A stretch of 13,591 nucleotides of DNA from Calditrichia bacterium (lineage in GTDB: Bacteria; Calditrichota; Calditrichia; RBG-13-44-9): positions 1 through 13,591 of the forward strand of contig JALXCH010000476.1 of assembly GCA_026991005.1 (NCBI GenBank), written 5' to 3'. Below are positions 6,975 through 13,591 of this stretch, piece by piece (the first letter of the stretch is position 1; each line of letters opens with the position of its first letter). Under the pieces are notes generated by a model. It was not told the DNA's origin. It did not search any database and worked only from the letters and a program-made list of their open reading frames with translations. The position numbers were made by a program, and so were the translations under genes.

Positions 6975-8450
6975 ATGATGATTGGACTCAAAAAAATACT
7001 CATTGCGCTTTTTCTTTTGGCTCTTCCCGTTTTGATCTGGAATTGCAGCTCCGGGGAAAACCAGCGGGATTTGATTGCGCAGGTAGGGAACCGAAAGATT
7101 GACTGGAAGCTCCTCCGGCGTAGTTTTGAACTGGAACCTAAGTGGGGAAAAGGTTTAACCGAACGGGAAGCGTACGAGAATCAATTAAACTTTCTCATCA
7201 GCCGGGAGCTGTATGCTCTGGAGGCTGAAGCAGAAGGGCTGGACAGAGACAGTTCCATCGCCGCTTATCTGAAATTCCTGAAAGAAAAAGAAATGATTAA
7301 AGAATTGTACCGGCAGGAGGTAGCGAATAAAATTCGGATTTCCGAAGAAGAATACCGCAAGGCTTACGAGAATTCAAAGAAACAGGTCATGTTCCACTAT
7401 GTGCTGACTCCGGATTCCCAGCGAGCGCAGCATTATTACCAGCAGTTAAAATCCATTCCGTTCGACCAACTGGAATTAGAGAGAGAGGATGATAGTAAAG
7501 GAACAACCGGGTTACTTAAGTTCGGCGAAATGGATCCGGCGCTGGAAGCTTTCGTCTTCGATATGAAACCGGGAGAGCTGGCTCCACCGGTCAGGATTCG
7601 CGAGGGATGGATGGTAGTGAAATTTGTCAATGGTGTGGTGGAAAAGTTCATGTCCGAGCTGGATTTCGCGGAAAAGAAAAGCAAAATCCGAAAAGTGTTG
7701 TTCGATCGCAAAGCGGGAAAAGTAGCCAATCGGTACATCAAAGCGCTGATGAGCGATAAAGACCTGCAGCTCAATCCCCCCGTATTTTATGCTCTTTCCC
7801 ACGAGTTTTCGCGACGGGTGAAAAACAAATACAGCGAGCAACCGCTACCGGTGTTTGTAAGCAATCGTGAAATCCAGGAAACGGAAATCTCTTTAAAAGA
7901 TTTACAGGACTCGGTGCTCATTACATTTAAAGACGGGCATTTTACGGTGAGAGATTTTCTGCGTTACCTCTCCAACATGCCTTCTGGTTTGCGACCGAGG
8001 GTAAAAATGCAGCAGGAATTAAAAGATGCCATCGGGGTTGCGGTACGCAACCATTATCTGGCACAGGTAGCTTATCAGAGAGGGCTGGATCGGCATCCCC
8101 GCGTGCAGTATGAATACGGAATTCAGCGGGATGAACTGCTGGCGAAATACTGGCTAAAACGCCAGCGAGACAAACTGCAGGTTTCTCCTCAAGAAATTCA
8201 GGAATTTCGGAAGAAAGAGAAATTTAAGAAAATTCAAGCAAGGTTTAACAAGAAGTGGTCGGATGAAGAAGTGCAGGATTTGATTCTGGATTACAAATTC
8301 GCCCGGTTAAAAATCGAGCTGGAGCAAAAACTGCGAGAAAAGTATGCTGTAAAAGTGGATACGGCCCTCTTTCTGGAAAAAATTCCACATCCGGATCGCC
8401 TGATTAAAGATGACCCAATTCGTTTTGTGGTAAGAGAGCTATTCAATTAA
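6975..8450 (+). CDS. Parvulin-type (PpiC/SurA-like) peptidyl-prolyl isomerase lipoprotein
   Basis: The 491-residue protein starts with a short charged segment and a hydrophobic core ending in LIWNC, making C24 the likely lipidation site. Asn at -1 is unusual for a lipobox, so plain membrane anchoring is an alternative. Residues about 40-125 are a helical, charged SurA/PrsA-like N-terminal domain. Residues about 135-216 fit a parvulin domain; the segment KFGEMDPALEAFVFDMKPGELAPPV is the usual signature region (split here: FGEMDPALEAFVF, then DMKPGELAPPV). A long charged helical C-terminal half (about 225-491) has a second SurA-like pattern. Such proteins assist folding of exported or outer-membrane proteins in the periplasm. 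It lies 42 nt after the symporter and 57 nt before the T9SS cargo gene, so it may serve secreted products of this locus. The ribosome-binding site is weak (TTGAG shortly before the ATG). Whether it retains isomerase activity or is only a chaperone is unclear. Confidence 0.8.
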   Translation: MMIGLKKILIALFLLALPVLIWNCSSGENQRDLIAQVGNRKIDWKLLRRSFELEPKWGKGLTEREAYENQLNFLISRELYALEAEAEGLDRDSSIAAYLKFLKEKEMIKELYRQEVANKIRISEEEYRKAYENSKKQVMFHYVLTPDSQRAQHYYQQLKSIPFDQLELEREDDSKGTTGLLKFGEMDPALEAFVFDMKPGELAPPVRIREGWMVVKFVNGVVEKFMSELDFAEKKSKIRKVLFDRKAGKVANRYIKALMSDKDLQLNPPVFYALSHEFSRRVKNKYSEQPLPVFVSNREIQETEISLKDLQDSVLITFKDGHFTVRDFLRYLSNMPSGLRPRVKMQQELKDAIGVAVRNHYLAQVAYQRGLDRHPRVQYEYGIQRDELLAKYWLKRQRDKLQVSPQEIQEFRKKEKFKKIQARFNKKWSDEEVQDLILDYKFARLKIELEQKLREKYAVKVDTALFLEKIPHPDRLIKDDPIRFVVRELFN

Positions 8451-8453
8451 AGA

Positions 8454-8473
8454 GTGCACTTTGCACTTATAAT
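8454..8473 (+). promoter_or_regulatory. Perfect -10 hexamer with small inverted repeat before the T9SS cargo gene
   Basis: TATAAT at 8468-8473 lies just after the preceding stop codon, 34 nt before the ATG at 8508. It is preceded by the inverted repeat GTGCA-CTT-TGCAC (8454-8466). No convincing -35 is seen at the expected distance, so an internal promoter, possibly activator-dependent, is only a suggestion. Without it, the gene would be read from the symporter operon. Confidence 0.3.
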
Positions 8474-8495
8474 AATCCTCAAGTCCTATAAACTT

Positions 8496-8503
8496 AAGGA
8501 GGT
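8496..8503 (+). promoter_or_regulatory. Ribosome-binding site fixing the start at 8508
   Basis: AAGGAGGT is a near-perfect Shine-Dalgarno ending 4 nt before ATG 8508. It selects this start over an in-frame GTG at 8454, which would put 18 residues in front of a well-formed signal peptide. Confidence 0.85.
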
Positions 8504-8507
8504 CTTT

Positions 8508-11084
8508 ATGAAGCATCTTTTCAATCTACTGGTTATTGTCCTCCTGCTGTGGACTTTCACCGGAAATGCGCAGATTCTGGTGAACGAATTTGATACCGCA
8601 GCAGCGGACAGTTTCTTCTTCCTGATAGGAACCGGACTGGATACCGGAATTCCTTACATGAATTTGAGTGACGATCCTGTGAATCCTTACAGCGGTTCTG
8701 CTTCTTTGAAGTGCGATTGGCAGGTTTACACCACCGAATCCTGGGGCGGATTTTTACAACTGATGCACATTATTCCCGATACGGCAGATTATCTGGATTT
8801 TTCCACGCACAAATATCTGCGCATCATGTTTAATAACCAGGTACCCTGTTCCGATCCGAATACCGTGCACATGCGTTTTAAATTGCACGAAGCCAGCGAT
8901 GGCAGCGTGGCCAGTGGCAACTGGGAAGACTGGTATTTCGAAACCAGCGCTGTGTACGATAGTCCTTCCGGATGGACGGAGCTGTTAATTCCCTTAAAAG
9001 AAATTGACAATGCGGTTGGGTCTCCGCCAAACGATCAGGGATTCTCGCTGCCCGGATGGAGCGGTCAGCCTGGTAATCAAAAGCTGGATCTTGATAAGAT
9101 TGTGGGATACAGTATCGAATGGACTTCTCCTTTGCTTCCGGATTCCATCGCCAGCGGTGTGGTAAACTGGGATCATCTGGAATTGTACGAGGATCGCTGG
9201 TTTGTGCTGCAACATTTCGACAGTGCAGCGCAGGACACCAGCCTGGGATTTTCTTCTACCGGAACCGGCAGTGTGGTACTCACCGACGAACATTCCAATT
9301 ATGTGGAAGGTACCGGAGCGTTAAAGATGGACTGGACGGTGGATGCCACCGAAACCTGGGGTGGTTACTCACTGGTAGTATTTGAATCGGATACTTTCTT
9401 CGACGATCTGAGTCAGAATCGCTACCTATTGTTAAATTACAACAATAAGGTAAAATCCTCCATTCCCGGAAATGTAGTGTTGCGTGTCGAATTGTACGAT
9501 TATAGCGATGGTGTGCAGGAAGTCTGGTATTACCAGAACAATACGGTACTGGATGCAGATTCCGGATGGAATCGTTTGTTAATTCCGTTAGTGGATAACG
9601 GTTACGGAACCCCGCCTAACGAAACCGGATTTTCCAATCCCGGATGGGCTGGCTCTCCCGGAAATCAGCAGTTAGATTTGGATAAGATTAAAGCCTTTGT
9701 CATCGAATTTTCTGCCGGAACTCAAGGAACAGTAACCAACGGAACCATCTTGCTGGATTATTTAACCGCATACGGCAAAGGGGCCGTGGATACCACCCCA
9801 CCGGATCCGCCGACAGCGCTGCAGGTAGTACCTGGCAACTACTACAATCTTGTCGTCTGGCAGGATCCACCTAACGAACCGAAGTCCAAGTACACGGTTT
9901 ATTACAGCGAAAATCCCATTACAGATGTGAATGCTCCAGGTGTGGAGGTGGCATGGCCGAAACTGGATTATGGTACCCAGGCCTGGAACCACCTGCTGTT
10001 CAGTCCCGTAGCGGACTCTGTTTTGAGCTATTATTATGCGGTTACGGCAACCGATTCTGCCGGAAACGTTTCCGCACCCGCGGTCACCAGTTCTCCCACC
10101 ACTAACACCGCCAAAGGTGTAGTGACCATTTCGCTAAATCCGCCCACAAATCTGGTGTGTGACGGTAATTTAAGCGAGTGGTCTGGTGTCACTCCCATTC
10201 GCTTGTTCCCCTCCGAAGGAGCACACATTGTAACCAATACCACCATTACAGATGACAACGACCTTTCCGTACTGGCCTACCTGGCGGCAGATAACGATTA
10301 TCTGTACGTAGCCTTTGATGTAACGGATGATGTCGTCGATAACAGCGCCATTAATAGCTGGGAGCAGGACAGCCCGGATCTCTTCCTGGGACTCTACAAC
10401 TGGCACGGAATGCCCCATGTGGGATACGAGGGCGGTTCGGAACCCGATTATCACTTCCGCTTTAATTACAATCAGCTCATCATCGATAATCTGGGTGGAG
10501 CGGTGCTGCTTTCCGATTCTTCACAATGGTACCACTGGGCGCAGAAATTCCCCACCGGTTATGTAATTGAAGCAAAAATTGCGTGGGCAGATATTGCTGC
10601 GGTCTCCGGCGATGATGTGTTCGTACCGGTGGAAGGCTATCGTGTTCCCATCGATTTCTCCATCAACGATGCGGATGGTGGCGGTGTGCGCCAGGGAATT
10701 TTGACCCTCTCCCCCTACAATGACGATACCTCCTGGCAATCCCCCATGTACTGGGTGTACACCTGGATTGGTAACCGGATGTATCCGCTGGGAATTGGCG
10801 ATACGCAAACTCCCGTGCCGTACACCTTCAGCCTGAAGCAGAATTATCCCAATCCCTTCAATCCCATGACCACCATTAAGTACTCGCTGGCGAATTCAGT
10901 GCCGGTGAAGCTGGAAGTGTATAATACCCTGGGACAGAAGGTGAAAACACTGGTGAACCGCGTACAGCCCGCGGGAGAATACACCGTTCAGTTCGATGCT
11001 AACGACTTGTCTTCCGGAATTTACTTCTACCGTCTGAAGGCGGGTGATTTCAATAGTGTAAGAAAAATGATTCTCATGCGCTAA
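8508..11084 (+). CDS. Secreted T9SS cargo protein with two tandem ligand-binding-like domains, FN3-like region and CBM9/DOMON-like domain (858 aa)
   Basis: A signal peptide (MKHLFNLLVIVLLLWTFTGNAQ) is followed by two homologous domains of roughly 200 residues (about 22-231 and 232-424). These share D-W-x-V-x-x-T-E-x-W-G-G, the Leu-Leu-Ile-Pro-Leu strand and PGNQ-x-LDLDKI. Their beta-sandwich character resembles carbohydrate-binding modules. Residues about 426-535 look like a fibronectin type III region (DTTPPDPPTAL start, YYAVTATDSAGNVSAP). Residues about 550-765 fit a CBM9/DOMON-like domain (CDGNLSEWSG, DDNDLSVLAYLAADNDYLYV, WYHWAQKFPTGYVIEAKIAW). The last ~88 residues, from P771, are a type A T9SS sorting domain (KQNYPNPFNP to KMILMR), which directs passage through the outer membrane and surface anchoring or release. 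No catalytic domain is seen, so a surface glycan-binding role is inferred. It is followed directly by a strong terminator and lies downstream of a sugar-type symporter and a folding factor. Confidence 0.88.
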   Translation: MKHLFNLLVIVLLLWTFTGNAQILVNEFDTAAADSFFFLIGTGLDTGIPYMNLSDDPVNPYSGSASLKCDWQVYTTESWGGFLQLMHIIPDTADYLDFSTHKYLRIMFNNQVPCSDPNTVHMRFKLHEASDGSVASGNWEDWYFETSAVYDSPSGWTELLIPLKEIDNAVGSPPNDQGFSLPGWSGQPGNQKLDLDKIVGYSIEWTSPLLPDSIASGVVNWDHLELYEDRWFVLQHFDSAAQDTSLGFSSTGTGSVVLTDEHSNYVEGTGALKMDWTVDATETWGGYSLVVFESDTFFDDLSQNRYLLLNYNNKVKSSIPGNVVLRVELYDYSDGVQEVWYYQNNTVLDADSGWNRLLIPLVDNGYGTPPNETGFSNPGWAGSPGNQQLDLDKIKAFVIEFSAGTQGTVTNGTILLDYLTAYGKGAVDTTPPDPPTALQVVPGNYYNLVVWQDPPNEPKSKYTVYYSENPITDVNAPGVEVAWPKLDYGTQAWNHLLFSPVADSVLSYYYAVTATDSAGNVSAPAVTSSPTTNTAKGVVTISLNPPTNLVCDGNLSEWSGVTPIRLFPSEGAHIVTNTTITDDNDLSVLAYLAADNDYLYVAFDVTDDVVDNSAINSWEQDSPDLFLGLYNWHGMPHVGYEGGSEPDYHFRFNYNQLIIDNLGGAVLLSDSSQWYHWAQKFPTGYVIEAKIAWADIAAVSGDDVFVPVEGYRVPIDFSINDADGGGVRQGILTLSPYNDDTSWQSPMYWVYTWIGNRMYPLGIGDTQTPVPYTFSLKQNYPNPFNPMTTIKYSLANSVPVKLEVYNTLGQKVKTLVNRVQPAGEYTVQFDANDLSSGIYFYRLKAGDFNSVRKMILMR
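8574..9779 (+). repeat. Internal tandem domain duplication in the T9SS cargo gene
   Basis: Positions 8574-9200 and 9201-9779 encode two copies of the same domain. Matching landmarks occur in order: a Phe-Asp-x-Ala-Ala start, the W-G-G motif, the LLIPL strand, GFS-x-PGW-x-G-x-PGNQ, and LDLDKI near the end. The copies have diverged clearly in amino acids, so the duplication is not recent. Confidence 0.8.
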
Positions 11085-11096
11085 ACATTGGAGGAG

Positions 11097-11133
11097 GGAA
11101 GCGGTGGCTTCGTACACCGCTTCCTCTTTCTTT
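11097..11133 (+). terminator. Rho-independent terminator after the T9SS cargo gene
   Basis: GGAAGCGGTG (11097-11106) pairs perfectly with CACCGCTTCC (11115-11124) across an 8-nt loop. The T-rich tract TCTTTCTTT follows. It starts 12 nt after the stop codon and should end transcription from the symporter operon or from an internal promoter. Confidence 0.92.
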
Positions 11134-11419
11134 AAAAATTAATGGAGATATTAAATTTTTACGAATTGAAAAATTGGGTGTTTTCGGGACAACTGTGCCA
11201 TGGAACGAAATTCAGGGTATGCGGCACCGGGTGTTTTATCCGGGATCAATCGGCGTTAGCCGGTTTGGAAAATGCGAAATGGCCATCGAATGATTTTGTA
11301 AGAAGAAATTGGAAGAACGGAGAAACAGCGAGCAGATGAAAAGGCATTCTGCCCGAAAGGTTGGGTAGGGAAGCAATTTTGATGGGGCACCAGAGCAGGG
11401 GAATGACCGCGCAATCCCC
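11134..11419. other. Gene-less segment with coding-like base composition, possible decayed or repeated element
   Basis: This part of the intergenic region is clearly richer in G and C than the other spacers in the window. It contains several short inverted repeats (CGGC-GTTA-GCCG at 11251-11262, GGCA-TTC-TGCC at 11343-11353). A 65-codon forward frame (11142-11339) and a longer reverse frame overlap here. Neither has a good ribosome-binding site or a recognisable product, so I do not call a gene. A remnant or a dispersed intergenic repeat is possible. Confidence 0.35.
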
Positions 11420-11491
11420 GGGGAGAGAAGAGAGAAAATAGGAAAGAGAAAAGAAGAAAGAAGAAAGAAGAAAAAAGAAAAAAGAAAAAAA
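11420..11491. repeat. Polypurine tract, 72 nt with one pyrimidine
   Basis: Positions 11420-11491 are all A or G except T11439, and 11440-11491 is an uninterrupted 52-nt purine run made of GAA, GAAA and longer A-rich units. It abuts a C- and T-rich heptamer array on the same strand. Such tracts can bend DNA, form triplex structures or vary in length by slippage. Confidence 0.85.
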
Positions 11492-11640
11492 TGAAACCTT
11501 ATACACCCTATATACCCTATTTACCTTATAACCTTATACCCCTATGCCCTATGCCCTATGCCCTATGCCCCTATGTCCCTATACCCTATGCCCCTTTCTA
11601 CTTTTATCATGGAGAAGTATCTGATAAACTGGAGGAATAA
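11491..11640 (+). CDS. Possible 49-aa Pro/Tyr-rich leader ORF upstream of the TonB receptor
   Basis: An ATG at 11491 opens a frame of 49 codons that runs through the heptamer array and stops at TAA 11638-11640. The stop is three bases before the TTG start of the receptor and in the same frame. The peptide begins MKPYTPYIPYLPYNL and ends HGEVSDKLEE; the middle is dominated by Pro, Tyr, Leu and Ala. The receptor's ribosome-binding site lies in its last codons, which would allow translational coupling. No proper Shine-Dalgarno precedes it, only A-rich purines. The repeat has no stop codon in any forward frame, so an open frame here can arise by chance. Listed as a candidate, not a firm gene. Confidence 0.2.
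   Translation: MKPYTPYIPYLPYNLIPLCPMPYALCPYVPIPYAPFYFYHGEVSDKLEE
11497..11594 (+). repeat. CCTATGC heptamer tandem array with degenerate flanks
   Basis: Four perfect copies of CCTATGC run from 11541 to 11568. Related units with a TAnnCCC or TATnCCC pattern and a period of 7 to 9 bases extend from about 11497 to 11594. The array ends about 50 nt before the TonB receptor start and directly follows the polypurine tract. Confidence 0.85.
11631..11635 (+). promoter_or_regulatory. Ribosome-binding site fixing the TTG start at 11644
   Basis: GGAGG lies 8 nt before TTG 11644. The frame is closed by TAA at 11638-11640, and the TTG is directly followed by a plausible signal peptide, so TTG is the only start consistent with export. 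Confidence 0.75.
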
Positions 11641-11643
11641 CCA

Positions 11644-13591
11644 TTGAAGCCGGAGAATAGAAACCCGCTTCTTGCACTTGTCACTATTATTTTGTTAACA
11701 GGAATCGCCTCGCTGGCCGTGGCGGGCACAACCGGTAAAATTGCCGGTCGGGTGCTGGATGCTTCTACCGGTGAGCCTTTAATCGGCGCGAACGTCTTTC
11801 TGGAAGGTTATCCCTATGGTGCTGCCACCGATGCAGACGGATTTTACTTCATTATAAACGTTCCGCCCGGCACGTACACAGTGGTGGCGCAAATGCTGAA
11901 TTATCAGGAAGTGAAAGCCACAAACGTGGTGGTAAAAATTGATCTGACAACCCGTCTGGACTTCAAGCTGCAACCCCAGGCACTGGAACTGGGAGAAGAA
12001 ATCACCGTTGTGGCAGAAAGACCCATGGTGCAGAAAGACGTCACCTCCACCTCGGTAAGTGTCTCCCATGCCCAGATTAAAGCCATGCCGGTGGAACATT
12101 ACGAAGAAGTGGTGAATTTGCAGGCTGGTGTGGTGGATGGGCACTTCCGCGGCGGACGTCTGGGCGAGGTGGCTTACATGATTGACGGGATCCCGGTGAA
12201 CGATCCCTTCAATAACTCTGCCGGTATTGAAGTGGAAAATTCTTCTATTCAGGAATTGGAAGTTATCAGCGGTACCTTCAATGCCGAGTACGGCCAGGCT
12301 ATGTCCGGTGTGGTGAACATCGTTACGCGCGAGGGCTCTCAGAAGTTTACCGCGGATGTTTCCGCATATGTGGGTAACTACTTCACCAACCACGATTTGA
12401 TTTTCCCCAACCTGAAACCCGGGGAGGGGGGACGTTCGGAAAATCTGCAGCTTACCCTTAGCGGTCCCATTCCTTTTTTCAAAAAAATTACTTATTTCAT
12501 TAACGGCCGCTATTTCCGGGATGATGGGTACATCTACGGAAGAAGGGTGTACAACATCTCGGATAACGATCCTTACCAGCCTACTGGCGACAGTGCCTGG
12601 GTTCCCATGAACGATTACAAACGCTATTCCATTCATGGAAAATTGACCTATCACATTTCCCCAACCATCAAAGTGAGCTATTCCGGGATGTGGGATGATA
12701 ACACCAATCATTATTACGACCACGATTTTCGTTTGACACCGGACGGAATCATGACTCACTATCGTACCAATTGGCATCAGAACATCATCGTGAATCACAC
12801 TTTGAGTAAAACTACTTTCCATACATTCAAAATTTCGCGGAATTACAGCGAATACAAAGGGTACGTGTTTGAAGATCCTTACGATCCCCGCTACGTAATT
12901 CCGGAGCAGGGGCTTCCGCAATCGTCCTACACCTTCCGCTCCGGTGGTAACAATCCGGGGCGCTACCGCCGAACGACCACCACCGATCTGGTAAAATGGG
13001 ATTTGACCAGCCAGATTACCCGGATGCACAAAATTGGCATCGGCGCCATGTATAAAACCGATGATCTTTACAACTTCTATACGGCATTTCGGGCGGGAGC
13101 CGATTCCTCAACCATCGTTTACCCGGAAAAGTACACGCCGGGTTGGGAAGAGTACAACAAAAAGCCGTGGGAGTTTTCTGCTTACGTTCAGGATAAGATG
13201 GAATACGAGGATTTTATTGTGAACCTGGGAGTTCGACTGGACTATTTCGATCCCAATACGGATATTCCCTCGGATCCGAAAAATCCCCAGTACAACCCGT
13301 TGTTCCCTTCGGGGGTAGAGCGTGCCAAAACGCAATATCAAATTAGCCCGCGGCTGGGTATTGCTTTTCCCATTTCTGCTAACGGTGTGATTCACGGTTC
13401 TTATGGGCATTTCTTTCAAATTCCCAACCGTGAGCACCTGTACCGGGGAATTTACACCCGCGCGGACGGCAAACCCAGTTTTACTATCATATCCGAAACC
13501 GGCGAGCAGGGTGCTTATGATGTGATTGTGGGAAATCCTAACCTGAAAGCCGAGAGTACGGTAAAATATGAGGTGGGTCTTAAGCAGGCCA
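11644..13591 (+). CDS. TonB-dependent outer-membrane receptor with carboxypeptidase-regulatory-like N-terminal domain (partial)
   Basis: The gene runs off the right edge after 649 codons. A TTG start is followed by a signal peptide (LLALVTIILLTGIASLAVAG). Residues about 30-105 are a carboxypeptidase-regulatory-like beta-sandwich (GKIAGRVLDASTGEPLIGAN, then TDADGFYFI and VPPGTYTVVA), typical of SusC/RagA-like and related receptors. Residues about 128-230 are the plug (SVSHAQIKAMPVEHYEEVV, YMIDGIPVNDP, ISGTFNAEYGQAMSGVVNIV). From about 240 onward come alternating aromatic and polar strands of the 22-strand barrel, still incomplete at the edge. Such receptors import large or scarce ligands across the outer membrane with energy from TonB-ExbBD; a subset serves T9SS-linked organisms as generic oligomer importers. 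No SusD partner is visible in the window. Ligand unknown; nearby sugar-type genes hint at a glycan but are in a separate transcription unit. Confidence 0.92.
   Translation, partial: MKPENRNPLLALVTIILLTGIASLAVAGTTGKIAGRVLDASTGEPLIGANVFLEGYPYGAATDADGFYFIINVPPGTYTVVAQMLNYQEVKATNVVVKIDLTTRLDFKLQPQALELGEEITVVAERPMVQKDVTSTSVSVSHAQIKAMPVEHYEEVVNLQAGVVDGHFRGGRLGEVAYMIDGIPVNDPFNNSAGIEVENSSIQELEVISGTFNAEYGQAMSGVVNIVTREGSQKFTADVSAYVGNYFTNHDLIFPNLKPGEGGRSENLQLTLSGPIPFFKKITYFINGRYFRDDGYIYGRRVYNISDNDPYQPTGDSAWVPMNDYKRYSIHGKLTYHISPTIKVSYSGMWDDNTNHYYDHDFRLTPDGIMTHYRTNWHQNIIVNHTLSKTTFHTFKISRNYSEYKGYVFEDPYDPRYVIPEQGLPQSSYTFRSGGNNPGRYRRTTTTDLVKWDLTSQITRMHKIGIGAMYKTDDLYNFYTAFRAGADSSTIVYPEKYTPGWEEYNKKPWEFSAYVQDKMEYEDFIVNLGVRLDYFDPNTDIPSDPKNPQYNPLFPSGVERAKTQYQISPRLGIAFPISANGVIHGSYGHFFQIPNREHLYRGIYTRADGKPSFTIISETGEQGAYDVIVGNPNLKAESTVKYEVGLKQA

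Noticed and set aside
8454..8507. Upstream GTG as start of the T9SS cargo protein
   Set aside because: It would place 18 residues before a clean signal peptide, whereas ATG 8508 has a near-perfect Shine-Dalgarno.
11142..11339. Forward 65-codon frame after the terminator
   Set aside because: No Shine-Dalgarno, directly behind a terminator, and no recognisable product; kept only as part of the unexplained segment.
11246..11506. Reverse 86-codon frame starting with a Phe/Ser-rich, signal-like N-terminus
   Set aside because: The hydrophobic start is only the complement of the polypurine tract; there is no ribosome-binding site and no recognisable domain.
11541..11594. Heptamer array as CRISPR or telomere repeat
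   Set aside because: Units are 7 bp with no spacers, so it is not CRISPR; the resemblance to telomere repeats is superficial, and it sits between genes.
11779..13029. 416-codon reverse frame opposite the TonB receptor
   Set aside because: The forward strand encodes an unmistakable receptor with signal peptide and plug motifs; the reverse frame is its shadow.

Overview
The window looks like a piece of a moderate-GC bacterial chromosome from the Calditrichota / KSB1 / Ignavibacteria / Bacteroidota side of the tree. The best clue is the 858-aa secreted protein, which ends in a type IX secretion (T9SS) type A sorting domain with the 'QNYPNPFNP' motif. A SusC/RagA-style TonB-dependent receptor with an N-terminal carboxypeptidase-regulatory-like domain fits the same assignment. 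The phylum is an inference from family style and was not tested. I saw no tRNA, rRNA, CRISPR array or recognisable insertion sequence.

Layout. (1) 1-621, minus strand: N-terminal part of a saccharopine dehydrogenase-family oxidoreductase that runs off the left edge. (2) 622-1231: AT-rich divergent intergenic region with a good sigma70-type promoter facing right. (3) 1232-4696: a 1154-aa exported multidomain protein, made of an N-terminal beta-sandwich-like module, an unassigned central domain with an HDYGH motif, about eight PD40/TolB-like beta-propeller repeats and a C-terminal dockerin-type calcium-binding pair. A rho-independent terminator follows at about 4749-4792. (4) 4793-5300: AT-rich intergenic region with two tandem 19-bp palindromes and a further inverted repeat just before the next gene. 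(5) 5301-11084: three same-strand genes, namely an SGLT-like sodium/solute symporter, a parvulin-type (PpiC) peptidyl-prolyl isomerase lipoprotein, and the 858-aa T9SS cargo protein with two tandem ligand-binding-like domains, an FN3-like region and a CBM9/DOMON-like domain. They end at a strong terminator (about 11097-11133). (6) 11085-11643: unusual intergenic region with a coding-like-GC segment, a 72-nt polypurine tract and a CCTATGC heptamer array. The array lies inside a 49-codon Pro/Tyr-rich frame that stops 3 nt before the next start. (7) 11644-13591: TonB-dependent receptor starting at TTG, cut by the right edge.

Taken together, the right-hand genes suggest an envelope-associated nutrient system: a secreted carbohydrate-binding-like protein, an outer-membrane receptor and an inner-membrane sugar-type symporter, with a periplasmic folding factor. 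No recognisable glycoside hydrolase is present, so polysaccharide use is inferred from binding-type modules and from sugar-site residues in the symporter. The most interesting items are the tandem palindromic operator before the symporter, the HDYGH domain of the 1154-aa protein, and the repeat/leader-ORF arrangement before the receptor.
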